Assembly (NCBI GenBank): GCA_963921825.1
Contig: OY997589.1
Span: forward strand, 80,956,523 to 81,020,522
Reading direction: 5' to 3'
Length of the DNA stretch: 64,000 bases
From: Erodium maritimum
Taxonomy: Eukaryota > Streptophyta > Magnoliopsida > Geraniales > Geraniaceae
Of the stretch, positions 1-11,575 are shown piece by piece. The notes under the pieces are model-generated. The model ran no database searches. It was not told where the DNA came from and was given only the letters and a program-made list of their open reading frames with translations. The position numbers and the translations under genes are program-made. The stretch's first letter is position 1, and each line of letters starts with the position of its first letter.

Positions 1-397
1 ACAATTGCTCCACTATTCGAACTCAGTTCCTCCCAAAACTCTCTTCTAGCACGAGAACCGTTAGAGGCATAGACATTTATCAAAGATAGTCTCACATTAG
101 CAAAAACACATAACCCAGTCCAAATTGAAGCATTCTGCACATGTATAACTGATTCCATAATAAAACTGCTATCCTGCCATAAACTAAGAACACCGCCAGC
201 AGAACCTACATGAGGAATATAATAAAAACTTCACCCTCCATGTAAACCCACACTTCGTAAAAACGCATAATCAACCACCACCACCTTCACTTCCTGAAGC
301 ATAATAAAAAGAGGCCTATGCTTCAACACCAAATCCCTCAGACACCTACGTTTCTGAGAGGAGTTAAGCCCCTCACGTTCCATGAGAGGGCCCTCAT
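1..397 (-). pseudogene. L1-type LINE ORF2, endonuclease start (partial)
   Basis: Read on the minus strand, an ATG at 397 opens a frame with the N-terminal signature of the apurinic-like endonuclease of plant L1 retrotransposons: SWNVRGLN directly after the start, then LQEVKV carrying the metal-binding Glu about 35 codons in, GSAGGVLS, and NVYASNGSRARR further on. The protein would nick target DNA to prime reverse transcription. The frame runs off the left edge of the window, so the reverse transcriptase lies outside. At least one in-frame TGA is visible after LHGG, where the family usually has Trp, so this copy is dead. It lies downstream of an ORF1 remnant on the same strand, the normal LINE order. 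Confidence 0.8.
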
Positions 398-527
398 CAC
401 AATTCACAAATTTCCTGTAGCACCCTCGACTGAGTAAGAGGGCCCGATATCTACAAGAATCAATTCATCACCCGAAACATTACAATCTACACCAGTTTCA
501 TTCTCAGTACAAGGATCAACCACTTTA

Positions 528-2168
528 CTAGCCTTTTTTTTTTAATTTCTCTAATATCTGTAATTGCAAATTACGAATAACATTCCAAGCATCACGTTTC
601 GCAGCAGGATTATGTACATGGAAATACGAATTACTAAACCTTTTAGCACGTTCTCGATCAGGAGAACGGGTTCTGGACCTTGTTTGTATTGTGTAGGTAG
701 AATTGTCCGCAGAACCAGGCGGAGTAACATGAGAAGCCGTCTTATGTGGTCTACAAGTAACGTTGTCTCTCTTTGGTGTTCGTTCACGAGCTGCAGATGA
801 CGGAGGGAATTGAATCGCATATGACAACGAAGAATCCACAGTGCGATCAGCTGCGCTTTCCTATTCTGTACCTTCAGAAGTCGCGACCTGCACAGCTGCG
901 ATATCCTTATCTGTATCTTCAGAAAAAAAAAAACACGTTATTTGTTTTAGAGTCCTGTCCCAAAACTACCTCTACCGGCTTTACAGGAGAAGTCATTGGG
1001 CTAATAACAGATAATTGATTCAAAAACGTAACAACGTCCTGAAAATCAGTAGTAGGATCAATATCCCCTCTGACTGGAGAATCACATTCCCTCTCACACC
1101 ATGGAAAGTCTTGCGCATCTGCAGCTTCACTGATCGACAAGTTGAAAATTCCATCTCCAAGATTAAGATTGAACCTCTGAGGAATAACAGTGTCAGCCGA
1201 AAAACGCAGCAAAACATAATAATGTACTAAAAAATCAACTGAATTTTGTATTGGAACAAAAAAGACTACCGAACCAAATTGCTAAAACACCTTATCCATC
1301 ACTGCCTTTTTAGCGCAATAAAAAGGCACTCCTGCCACTTCTACCCAACGCCAATTCTCCCCTTGCAAGGCAAGATCACCCTCTAAACTCAGGATGTTAA
1401 ACCATGTCGAGAACCACCGCCACTCATTTTCTCAGAGCATTGATGCAAACAGTATATCCGAACAGAGTAAGAGATAGAAATTTGTGGAAATACGACAAAC
1501 CTCCATACCCTTTGCTCCACAGAGTTCCATTTCCTCTTAAACCTGCTTCAACTCACGACCAGAACGAAGAGAGACAATAACCCCTTGCTTAATGCGATCG
1601 ATTTCATCTAAACGCAGAAGCGCGTTTTCATGAGACCCTGGAAGTGGTGACCGAGACAACAGAGGTGCTGGTTGTAGTTTAGGCTGCCAAACCGTATGTC
1701 TCCGAGCACCAAATTTCCCTCCGACCTCCAACCAATCCAAGGCAACAAAAAGGATAACTCCCTTGACCTTCTTCCTATTTTTACTGTCAATCAGCTTCAC
1801 TGCATCTTTTCGGGATCGAACATAAGCAAAACGAAGCATTTTCCATTCCGATTAGGGCATTTAACAACTAATGATCTAACCAGATGAACCACAGTGCCCA
1901 AATAGGAATCGAACCATGCCTGAGTAGTACCAAAAGGGAGGTTACCTATGAAAACCTTGACCAGTCGATCCGGCACAGCAGAGCTTTCGAAGGCTTCATG
2001 GCTGTCCTCTTCAATAGATGCGTTTCTACGACCACCTATAAACTCGCCCTCTAAGCCAGGGCCAGAGTGTTCGCACGTCCGAACTACATCAGCAGCTACC
2101 GTCGCTGGTGTCGACCCTTCTCCCCTCTGACGAGAACTCATCGCAACAAAAACTCTGTTTTTTGGCAT
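528..2168 (-). pseudogene. LINE ORF1 remnant with RRM-type RNA-binding domain
   Basis: The minus-strand sequence starting near 2168 (MPKNRVF...) contains KVFIGNLPFGTTQAWFD, an RNA-recognition-motif RNP2-like start, followed by a KCFVLLMFD segment that matches RNP1-like positions. Farther on, WRWVEVAGVPFYC (about 1320-1365) is the conserved core of the LINE gag-like proteins that accompany plant L1 elements. The product would coat LINE RNA. Reading frames change at about 1840, 1540 and 1215, and there are several stops, so it is a decayed copy. The endonuclease ORF follows on the same strand. Family assignment rests on these motifs; exact frame joins were not resolved. Confidence 0.72.
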
Positions 2169-2229
2169 GGTTACTACGAAACAATCTGATTGGATTATTG
2201 TAACTACTAAACTGATTCTAGCTCCTTGA

Positions 2230-2950
2230 TTATTGTTTACTTCCCTTACTTGTACAACTATTGGGGGTTTCTTATATTTGGCACAATGTACGCGACCTAA
2301 CATAGCGTTCGCAGTAAATGTACTTGCCAGGTTCAGTTCAGAACCCACTCGACGACATTGGAACGATATCAAGCATATAAGCGGAACCAGCGATTTGGGG
2401 CTTATGTATTCTAAGTCCAGGGGGAGCGTTGGCCTGATTGGATATGCGAATGTAGGCTATTTATCAGATCCTCACAAAGCTCGCTCCCAGACAAGATATG
2501 TTTTCACCTGTAGTGAAACAACAATTTCCTAGTGCTCTACGAAGCAGACTTTGGTTGCGACATCCTTGAACTACTCGGAGATTGTGGCGCTACATGAAGC
2601 TAGCCAAGAATGTGTATTCTTGCGCTCCATTGTCAAACATGTGTTATGCTCAATCGACATTCCTTCGCCAAGCTCTCCTTCCATTATATATAAAGACAAT
2701 GCAACTTGTATAGCTCAAGTCAGAGGAGGCTATATCAAATGAGACAGAATCAAGCACATCTCTCCGAAGTTCTTTTATACTCATGAGCTCCAGAAGAGTA
2801 ATGAGATAGATGTCAAGCAGATTCGGTCATGCGAGAATCTTGCTGATTTATTTACTAAAGCTTTGCCAACCTCTACCTTTGAGAAGCTAGTCTACAAAAT
2901 CGGCACGCGTCGCCTTAGCAAGCAACCAAAGTAGCCTGCCTGAAGTCAGG
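2230..2950 (+). pseudogene. Ty1/Copia reverse transcriptase end and RNase H remnant
   Basis: The plus strand encodes FLYLAQCTRPNIAFAVNVLARFS, then HISGTSDLGLMYSKS, GYANVGYLSDPHKARSQTRYVFTC, a SEIVALHEASQECVFLRS block, DNATCIAQ, and finally QIRSCENLADLFTKALPTSTFEKLV. This is the canonical order of the C-terminal RT connection and RNase H of Copia polyproteins. A stop follows TTIS (TAG at 2530, where a Trp is expected before the KQT motif) and another follows GGYIK at 2740. Everything 5' of the late RT domain is missing. A purine-rich tract follows at 2945-2956 and then LTR-like sequence. Confidence 0.85.
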
Positions 2951-3371
2951 GGGAGGCAAATTTTGTGCGTTGCACTCTTTTTCCCTTATCCAAGTTTTGT
3001 CCAACAGGGTTTTCTTGGAAATGTTTTTAACGAGGCAGCATCAAGTACAACATCAAGCACGTTTTTGCGCGTTGCACTCTTTTCCTTACAAGTTTTGTCC
3101 CACCGAGTTTTCCTGAGGAGGTTTTTAACGAGGCAACTTAAGGCGTATTTGATATATTCATAAATGGTGGTGTCCAAGAGGAAGTGTTGTGAAGTACACG
3201 TATGAAACACGCGTGTTGTGTGGTAATGGCTACCACCATTACTATGAAGCACATGGCAGACTATGTACACTTTGGTTAATGACTAAGCCATATGTAAAGG
3301 ACTATATATACCTATACATGCATGGTGAATAAAAGAATATACAGAGACAAAAATAAACCTAAACCTTGCCA
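2945..3371 (+). mobile_element. Copia polypurine tract and 3' LTR
   Basis: A purine-rich stretch (TCAGGGGGAGGC at 2946-2957) follows the RNase H stop, as expected for second-strand priming. The next ~420 bp has the phrase typical of this Copia LTR class (a GCGTTGCACTCTTT block, then a GTTTTTAACGAGGCA block). That ~75-bp phrase is present twice (about 2965-3040 and 3062-3137). The stretch ends near CCTTGCCA, followed at 3373 by TGGTATCATA, which resembles an initiator-Met tRNA primer site. LTR borders are approximate; no target duplication was found. Confidence 0.6.
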
Positions 3372-3380
3372 TGGTATCAT

Positions 3381-5455
3381 ATATTTTCTAATGTGATGAC
3401 GCCTTAATTTTTGCTCAAGATCAATTTATCCTGATTGTAAATCTTGTGTCCTTTCTTTGATCAAATAATACCAACAATTACGCAATAGGTTCTCAATAAT
3501 CACAATGCTGCACGAGGGTGATATTGGTAGCCATGAATAAAATGAAAATAGCTCTATTGTATAAGGTTGTTGAATTCAATTGTGCATCCTAGGATCGATC
3601 CTTGGTTGATACAATTTTTCTATATGGTCTCCGCTTTTCTGTTGGGCTTTTATTGGATCCAGTAACAGTCCAATACCGAACCCTCTCTCTGCCATACCCT
3701 ATTCTCCCTCTCACCTCCAACACCAAAAATCACCTCTGCTCTCAAGTAGAGCCGCCTCGCCAGAAAACGCAGCCAAGGACAGGTGATTTTCTTCAAAACC
3801 AGTTGAAATCAAGTTTTAGGATCTTTTTTTTGTTCAATAAGGAATATATGCTTCATCACTTCAACTGAAAAACTTGATACGATAGTGTGAAGAATACGAT
3901 AGTGTCTCAATAGTGAAGTTAACTGTGTTTCCATCTGACATTTGGAATTGAGCAAATAGGAGATGGGAGCAAGTAGTATCGATTTTTATTTTATTTACTC
4001 TTAGATTGAGCCTAATCTTGCTCCTGACCCTATTTCTATTATGGAAACCGTGAATATGTATACTTGTTTCTCTGTAAACAAGTGAAAAATACACAAAAGA
4101 CAGTGAAGGAGTCTTTTCTCTTCTGTTCGTAATTTCTATATTTTATGTTACTTCATTTAATTCACTGTGGCTATAGATAAAATCCAATATTGGGATTGTT
4201 ACACAAGGAGATTAGATTGGCCATAATATGGATTGTTTTTGCTTATCTGTGATGTGGGTTTTTGACTTTTGTTATTTTGTTATAGTGATTCCTGGGTATT
4301 TGCATGCGAGCTTTGAATCTGTGAAATATTTGGGCTTTGAATCAATGGGTTTTTTCTGCGCGACAGACATCGAACGGCAGCCACCAGTTCCCTTAGCTCT
4401 CCCATCACCGGCAGCAAGCAAAGTCTTCTCCGTCACGACAACATCATCTACTCAATTACTCAAGGTAAGCTCCTAATTCTCACCACTATTTTTGTTTATT
4501 TTTCGTGAATAATTCAGACCTAAAATTTGCAAACCTGAATTATTTGAATGGTAACAAGATAAGATTATGGGATTGATTAGAAATTCTTTTCCCCTCGAGA
4601 AGGATGTATCTTGTATGAACTTGTTCAATTTCGGTGTTATCAATTGATTTACAGGTTTGATGCGTTTTTTTTGTTTGGTGTAAACTTTTCAGCATATGTA
4701 ATATGTATCGTCTGAGAATTGTATCATTGGGTGTGTTTGCTGTGTTTTGTTTAAGCTTCTCGGTGTTATCAAAGGGTTCTTAATTTGCAGATAAAAAAAA
4801 ATGATAAACATCTTCACCCGTACCCCAATCGATTCCCTGTTTTATGTTTTGGACCAATTTGATCTCTACTAGTTAAGGTCCCCAAAAGACTAACATGGAC
4901 AGTATTCAACTTTCACTAATCCATTGAAGTCAAATTCCGTCTCTTATATATCATATACTATATGAATGATTAGGTATTAAAATATTTTTATTTAAATTAA
5001 AAAAATTTAACTAAGAATTTTTTTTTCTTTCAAAATTTATGCATCCTGATAGAAAAAGAAAATATTTATATAGAAACCACTTTTACCTTTTTTGCAAACA
5101 AGTAATTTTAAATTAGTAGACCAGATTAATATTTTAAAGAGTTTTTACGTGTAAAAATATAAATATTTTTTTTTGTATCAATCATGAGGATATATGTACG
5201 AATTATTGAACAAAAACAAAAAATAATCCATTTCTCTTAGGTGTTGAGCTAATTTTTTTTCCGATATATTTGATAATTACGAATGGAACACCCTGAAATA
5301 TAATCCTGTTCCGCCCCTGGTATGAATTTTAAATGGGATCTGAACAATTTCAATTTATGGGTGTGGATGAAGAGATTTAGTAAAAAATAAAACCGAGATT
5401 TATTGTACTTCTCCGTAAGTACGAGCATGTTCACTTTTTTCTGGGTTTGGGTTTT
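3381..5455. other. Non-coding stretch with possible untranslated exons
   Basis: No protein family was recognised here. Two CT-rich segments look like plant 5' untranslated exons. One lies around 3680-3780 and ends ...AGGACAG before GTGATT. Another lies around 4367-4464, with a CGACAG acceptor-like edge and an ...ACTCAAG|GTAAGC donor. They could be the leader of the TRM6-like locus downstream, but no link to a coding exon could be drawn. A segment near 5285-5320 (GGAACACCCT...CCGCCCCTG) matches the style of hAT termini and reappears near 20415-20450. The rest is AT-rich. Confidence 0.25.
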
Positions 5456-5539
5456 GAAGTTGCTGAACAGTCATCATAAACTGAATGCAATACGGTTGAA
5501 GTTGCTGAACAGTCATCATAAACTGAATGCAATACGGTT
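5456..5539. repeat. 42-bp tandem duplication
   Basis: Two perfect adjacent copies of a 42-bp unit (5456-5497 and 5498-5539), beginning GAAGTTGCTGAACAGTCATC. The lack of divergence between copies suggests a recent slip or an assembly duplication. No function is implied. Confidence 0.9.
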
Positions 5540-7908
5540 GAAGTATATGGCCTGTGATTCAATAATTTCTATCTAAAATATAATAACCCAGACAACTTTT
5601 TCACTAGTGGAAGGTAAATATAGGTTGAAATATTCAGTCAATTCACATCAAGAAAGCAAGTTTGATTTTCTTTTCTGTTGGATGTTAAGAAAGTATCATA
5701 TTTTTTTATTCTCCTTATAATGTGGAATTATTCACATGGGTTTTGATTTTCTTTTCTGTTGGATGTTGAATTATTCACATGGGTTGGTCCCAAATAATAT
5801 AGATTTTGGGTAAGTACTATTTTATTCCACATGGAATAGAGATATTGTTAGTATTTTTGTTAAAACTAGGGGATGTGGGGTGTCAAATTCCACATTCCGG
5901 AAACGAAAAACAAAGGGTACTAAAGTAAAATGAGATTTTAGCTAGAAAATGAATAAGTCGTACACACTACCACCTAGGATATCTAGAATTCGATTCCACA
6001 AGAAGTCGGTCAAGTGTACAAGTCCAATTAGTGCAAGTAATGGTTAACGATGGGTAAAGTCAACAAATGCTTTCCTTATGATCTTAGAACAATCAAGGTG
6101 TGTGATATCACACAATCAACTACATACTAGTCAAGGGGACCATTGTTCAGACCGATATACACACCACCAATAATTACAAAAGTAAAAATAATAGTTTGTA
6201 ATTCTATGATCTTGAGCAAAGCTCAATCAATCATCGAACAAGACATAACGATCAAGAATGCATGTGAATAGCGACCATTAAGGATCAAGTCAAATAGAGG
6301 AAAATCCACGCAATAAGGTGGGTCAAGACTCGCTTAACTCATCTAAATCCCTCCAGAGTCGAACGCACTCGTGACTGCCTTAAGAATGACCCTACAACAA
6401 GGACTCTCGAGGTAAACACTATCTAAATACCCTAATTCTGGTCTCCAACACTCGCAAGGTGAGCGAAGAACACATGCACTCACACTCTATTCATGTCATT
6501 CTTACTACCAACTTCATAATACCTACATCTCATAACGAATCTACTTAGCTACACTTGTATATTTCATGTATACCTTTCACCTTAAGGGTAGCCGATATAC
6601 AATTGGATATGCATACAAATTAGATTGCATAACTCTAGTACTACACAATCATAAACAAACTTTATCAATAATGAATCTCATCTCATCAATAGATCGATAC
6701 ATGAATAACTTTAATTATCAATCAACATAGCGAAAACAACAATAAAGACAAAACTCCCAAATCGTCTATTAAGCTTGTAACACCCAAAAAATTGAAAAAC
6801 ACAAGTTAGCATATTTTTGTCCCATCAGTAAGAATTCGGGATTTCCTAGGTTAATTTCACTAAATGGCTAGAGATGTATTTTATCCAAATTGAACATAGA
6901 ACTTTGTACAAGCACAAGTGATGAAATAGTTAGCGCATGACCATGATGATCCGAGCACGAAGCAAGCAATCACACATGAACATCAACAAGTTTAAATATG
7001 AATAAATACTCATACAGGACACAACTAGAGAAAGATAGAAATTAGAACCGGGATTGGATTAAAAGCTCAATCAAAACAACTCTAGCTCGTCAACCCACTA
7101 TCTCCGACTTTTCAAAGCTTCAACTCATGAAGACGGGGAAGAAGGAGATGGTGGGAGGCTTCATGGATGTTTTAGTCATCTTTAAATCTTCAAAACTATG
7201 CTCCTTGGTAGTAGATCTTGCTCCAAACTTCGAGAAAGGCTCTCGGGGTGCTCACAAGTAAGAAAATTCCAAAATTCATTTCCCTTCTAGCTCAACTCTT
7301 GACCTTCTCTTTATTCAGATCTTACAACTGTACACATTTATGCGCGTCGAGGTCTGATCCGTGTTAGACCTTGCCGGACTTTGTTGTTGAAATCTCTCCG
7401 TTTCAGCTCCAAGTCATCACAGCTGGCTCCCAAAGCTTTATGCCTCGTAATAATGCACCAAAAGAATTACAAATTAAGCAATATACCTCAAAATAGTGAA
7501 CTTACACTAGAAAAATAAGTAGAAACAAGGTATAAATGCGGGTTGAACTGGCCAATTTAGATATTACAAATTCAAGTGCATCAGTATAGCATTCACGCCA
7601 CAAGGTTTAGTAGTGAATCATTAGTTTAATGGCCCTTACGTGCGAAATTGTGGAATTTATCATGAAAAGTTTTATTGAGTGAATTTCAGTCAAGTTAGAG
7701 TTCATTGGGTGGTGCCACAATCTGATCTATGTAGAACAGAGTATAGAACTACTGCCTCAATATCTTGAAGTTGTGGAAGTTATACCTCTTGGCTGTTTAT
7801 AGTGCATAAGCTTATTTTCCTGTTGTTCCGCGTGTTACTTTACAAATCAAAAGTTTAATAGTCCGGTGACTTCATACCTTTTGATGCTTTGTCGATCTAT
7901 GTTTCCAG
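5540..7908. other. Unclassified non-coding sequence, repeat-like
   Basis: No open frame of a known family is present. The block from about 5880 to 7590 reads like an old dispersed repeat: it has no coding capacity, and it ends in a stretch (AATGCGGGTTGAACTGG at about 7535-7551) of a kind I associate with plant LTR-type repeats, from memory only. No terminal repeats or target duplications were found. A short duplicated phrase (GATTTTCTTTTCTGTTGGAT) occurs at about 5662 and 5743. Confidence 0.2.
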
Positions 7909-8762
7909 GTAATAGTATCTCAGTTAGTGGGGAATCTCCTCCTGAAAATGAATCCAGAGATAACCGGTCTTTGATTGATAACAATAAAGCCCAAACCCTA
8001 AGCGGTGAAGATATAGACATAATGAGGATACTTGTGTGTGTACGTTTCTGATGCCATTTACTGATTCGTAACTTATCTTTAAATTTGCTGTGTTCTGATT
8101 TGTACCCCATACCACTTATCCGTCCATTGTATACCTCATTAAATTTGTGTTGTATATGTTTGTAGTTCTTCTGTTTTTTCAACTGTTATGCTGCCAACTT
8201 TCAATTTAATGTATGAAACTGTGAGGTATGCTTGTTATGCAGTCTGGGTGCAACGGGTGAAGAAATAGTTGAAGCTCTTATTGCCAATAGTGCTACATTT
8301 GAGAAAAAAACTGTGTTTTCACAGGTAAGTTTGCCTAGCATGCTATAAAATAATGTTTCTTAATTTGTTGAGAAGACCACACCTGATTCCTTGTCTGTAT
8401 CAACAGGAGAAATACAGTTTTAGAGCATGAACAACAGAAAGGACATTGGTCAGGGAGTGGGAGTGCAGATATTGTGCTGACTGGACAAAAGTCAGGGAGT
8501 GGGAGTGCAGAAAAGTGGGTGTTTTGCAACAGAAAGGACCTTGAGGTCCTGGGAGTGCAGAACGGTGCTGACTGAATTATTATTTGATATTTTCCTGTTT
8601 TATTTAATTCGTTATCAGAAACCGTTTAATTTAGTCATAATTTAAACAATTTTGGAAATAAATAATTAATGACAATCAATAATTAATAAATTCAACACGA
8701 ATATAAATGAACTTCTAATTTTATTCAACCCCTTTTAATACAACCCAAAACAAAATACAAGT

Positions 8763-10302
8763 TCAAGAATCATCCTCTGTTGGGTCGACATCTGGTGGTG
8801 GGGGTTGGCTTCGAAGATCATCAATTTGGGATTCAAGGGTAGATATGAGTCTTCGCAGTTGGGACTTACAAAACTTATGGTCTGCCATAGCCTCTTCGTC
8901 GTAGGAAGATGTATCCGTCCCCACCAGGGACTTGTAGTTGGCGAGGTTTGCTTCCCACTGTTGGGTTAATGTCTGTATCATGCGATACCTTTCTGCATGT
9001 TGTTCGCCATGTGAACGTTGAGCCTCAAACCGTGCACGTTCAGCGTCGATTCGTGCACGTTCCAGTTCGGCGAAGGCAGACATTTGGGCCGTGAGGACGG
9101 TCCCCTTCTTTGCGGCCTTCGCTGCCTTCTTCCCTTGCGGTCGGCGAGGGGGGCTTGGGGCGGCCTCAGGGGATGTGGGTGTGTCGCTGAGAGGGACCTG
9201 AGTCCCCTCGTAGTTCTCGCTTCCTCCCCATTCTGGTGGTTGGGACTCACCACTGAGATGTGTGCCCTCCTCCCCTGTGCTTGTGGGTGGGGTTGAGCTG
9301 TAAGCCCCAGCCTCATCCAACCGCTGTCGTTGTTGGCGTACCTGACTGCGGACAGTTCCCATTGTGCCCTCTTGGGCACTGAACTTCGCATTGCCCTCGA
9401 GCCTCATGACCCAATGATCCAGGTCGAACTTTATTGGGTGGTCTTTCTCCAATTTCCCATCATTCTCCCACATTTGCTTCGCACGTCTCAAGTGCTCTTC
9501 CTGGTTTGCGCCGCTCGGATTCTCGACCTTGGACCTCTTCATATAGCCGAGCATCCTCCTTGTCTGGCTGGAACCTCTGAGCCAACGTTTCTTGATAGCT
9601 TCCCAGCGGAGATGTGGGTAACCTCCCTTGGAGTTGTATTTCCTCTGCACTTCGCACCAGAATGTGCTGCCGGTTTGCGAGTTGCCCTTGATGGCGTCTT
9701 TTGTTGTGCTCAACCAGCAAGTTATGAGGTGGTGGTCCTCCTCCTTGCTGAATGTCCGGCCCTCCGGATCTGGTTCTTCGGGTTGGGCTCGGGCTCGGGC
9801 AGGGGCTCGGCCTCGTCGTTGGGAAGAGGATGGTTGGGGGGTTTGTACGTCGGGTAGTGGATGACCCTCGTAGTTGTAGAATTGGGGTGGCAGGCCCCAT
9901 TGTGATTGTGGTTGGAACGGTGGCATCTGGAAACCTTGTGGGGCCATGCCCCATTGTGATGGCACTTGGAACCCTGGCGCCATTTGGAAATGTTGGGGAC
10001 GGTATTGCCCTGATAAAAAAATTTAATACAATAAATTAAGTGCAAAAAAATAAAATAATAAAATAAGTGCAAATAATTAATCAAAAAAATGAATACAATG
10101 CATTAATACAATAAAATAAGTACAAAAATTACGTTACATAAATAATAATTTTGCACTTACCTGAACTCGACCCCGGGTTCGAGTTTGGGGAGTTGGAGCG
10201 ATTGCCCGTTAGAATGTCTCCGAAACCTCGTGCCAGTTCGTCCTCGGTGAATCCTACTTCGTCACCAGCTGACTGTGCACGAGACCCAGCGTCGCCCAAC
10301 AT
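8763..10302 (-). CDS. PIF/Harbinger ORF1, Myb/SANT-like DNA-binding protein (two exons)
   Basis: Minus-strand gene with exon 1 at 10302-10161 (MLGDAGSRAQSAGDEVGF..., ending phase 1 before GTAAGT) and exon 2 at 10009-8763 after a TTTTTTATCAG acceptor; joined length about 462 aa with no internal stop. Residues ~57-125 are Pro/Gln-rich. Residues ~132-200 form the SANT-like trihelix region (GRTFSKEEDHHLITCWL, STFWCEVQRKYN, RWEAIKKRW). A basic linker follows, and a C-terminal coiled coil is rich in ELERARIDAERARFEAQR. Proteins of this type are often mislabelled 'glutathione S-transferase T3-like'. In PIF/Harbinger systems ORF1 binds element ends and helps bring the transposase to them; that role is inferred here. 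The upstream ATG at 10302 was chosen because splicing joins it in frame to exon 2. Confidence 0.82.
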
Positions 10303-10544
10303 TTTTCACGAGAATAATTGAAACGAGAGAGGAGAATTTGGGAAGGAGAGAGTGAAGTTGGATAGTTGAAGTAGGAAGTGGTGTGAAAAATATGAGAGGA
10401 GAGGGGTATTTATAGGTTTTTTTTGCTGATTTTTGAATTAAAAAAAAACTAGCCGTTAGTGTGCCAACGGTCGGGACACGTGGCAGCCCCACACGCTGCC
10501 AGCGCAGCAGACGGCGCGCCGGCGCGTCCACCGCGCCCGGCCAA

Positions 10545-10605
10545 CGAGAGGGGAGCGGGAGCGCGTGCAAGGGGAGCGGGAGCGCGTGCAAGGAGAGCGG
10601 GGCCG
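10545..10605. repeat. Short GC-rich tandem repeat inside the Harbinger element
   Basis: A ~21-bp unit containing GGGAGCGGGAGCGCGTGCAA is repeated about two and a half times. It sits between the ORF1 start and the right terminal repeat and belongs to the element, not to TRM6. Confidence 0.7.
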
Positions 10606-11479
10606 CGTTTTTCGGCCTTAACACCGGAACGGCCAGCGCGCCCGGCCAGCGAACGTCACGGCGCGGGGAGTTGGGCCGTTCCGTTGTGCCTGCTCTTAAG
10701 AAGCAAAAGAAATATGCTCCCAGAGTACTTGTTCGGCGTCCTTTTGCTCGAAGGTAACCTTTTCTTCTGGATTCAATTGCATTTCATTATCATAGTATTA
10801 TCAATTTTAGCATATTCAATTTAATAAACCAAGGATGATTCAGTTGCTATAGGGGAGTAGCTATTTTTATGTCTGAACAATTGAATCCCTTGCAATGTTG
10901 TAATTCTTTTTTGTAATGTATATGATTTTTTGTTAACAATTCTTTCCGTGATTGTTTCTTTCAGCTTATGTGAGGCAGATAGAATTGGGTAATAATCTTT
11001 GGGATCTTGAGCATACTTTTTCAGTGTTTTGTGCATCATCAGATTGACATATAGGTTATTTCTTGTAAATGCTAGAAGTTGTGTTTTCTTTTCCTCAAAT
11101 ACCTTTTCAAATCTAGCATCAATAAGCTGGCAACGAAATACAGCAGTCTACAAATATCCTGTAGAATATGAAAAGACTAAAGTTCAATTTTATTCATCAT
11201 GTGAATTTATTTGAAGTGCATGAATGTAGATATTGTAGAAGTGGGCCAAATAGATGAGGTGAGGTTGACGAAGATGGTCTTTGTCTCAAACCAAGAGCTT
11301 TTCTTTTCCCGCCCAGGAGTTATGTCCTTAAGTTGAGGTACTAGAGAGCAAAAGGAAGGCTAAATTAAAGTGGTTCTCATGTTTAAACAAAAGATATGAC
11401 CTGTTGAATCAAACAACCATATGCAGACCCTTGGTCAGAGTATTATTGTTTTGTTGAAGTGGATACTTTAGGTTTGCAA

Positions 11480-11575
11480 CTGGCATACATTTTAATCATC
11501 ATTCAAAGTATTCTTAACGTCGATGGTAATTTGTTGGCATGGATTTTAATCATCATTCAAAGTATTCTTAATGTT
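11480..11575. repeat. Duplicated segment inside a TRM6 exon
   Basis: A ~38-bp stretch (TTTTAATCATCATTCAAAGT core) occurs at about 11489 and again at about 11545 with few changes, separated by a short spacer. It lengthens the VDTL-to-TANTDVLVVD interval of the TRM6 coding sequence without breaking the frame locally. It is not present in the family pattern I know, so it is probably a local duplication. Confidence 0.65.

Larger units (their letters stand above)
8423..10695 (-). mobile_element. PIF/Harbinger-type element without transposase, inserted in TRM6 exon
   Basis: A 2273-bp insertion is bounded by TTA at 8420-8422 and TTA at 10696-10698, the target site typical of PIF/Harbinger. The terminal inverted repeats start GAGCATGAACAACAGAAAGG on the left and, on the right read inward, GAGCAGGCACAACGGAACGG, agreeing at most positions over about 22 bp. 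Removing the element and one TTA restores the exon frame (TAC AGT TTT AAG AAG CAA). The interior holds one spliced Myb/SANT-like gene on the minus strand and no DDE transposase, so mobility would depend on another source. The right part (about 10480-10680) is strongly GC-rich. Confidence 0.92.

Noticed and set aside
9330..9857. Long open frame on the plus strand opposite the Harbinger ORF1
   Set aside because: Antisense shadow of the GC-rich SANT gene; no domain and no splice context.
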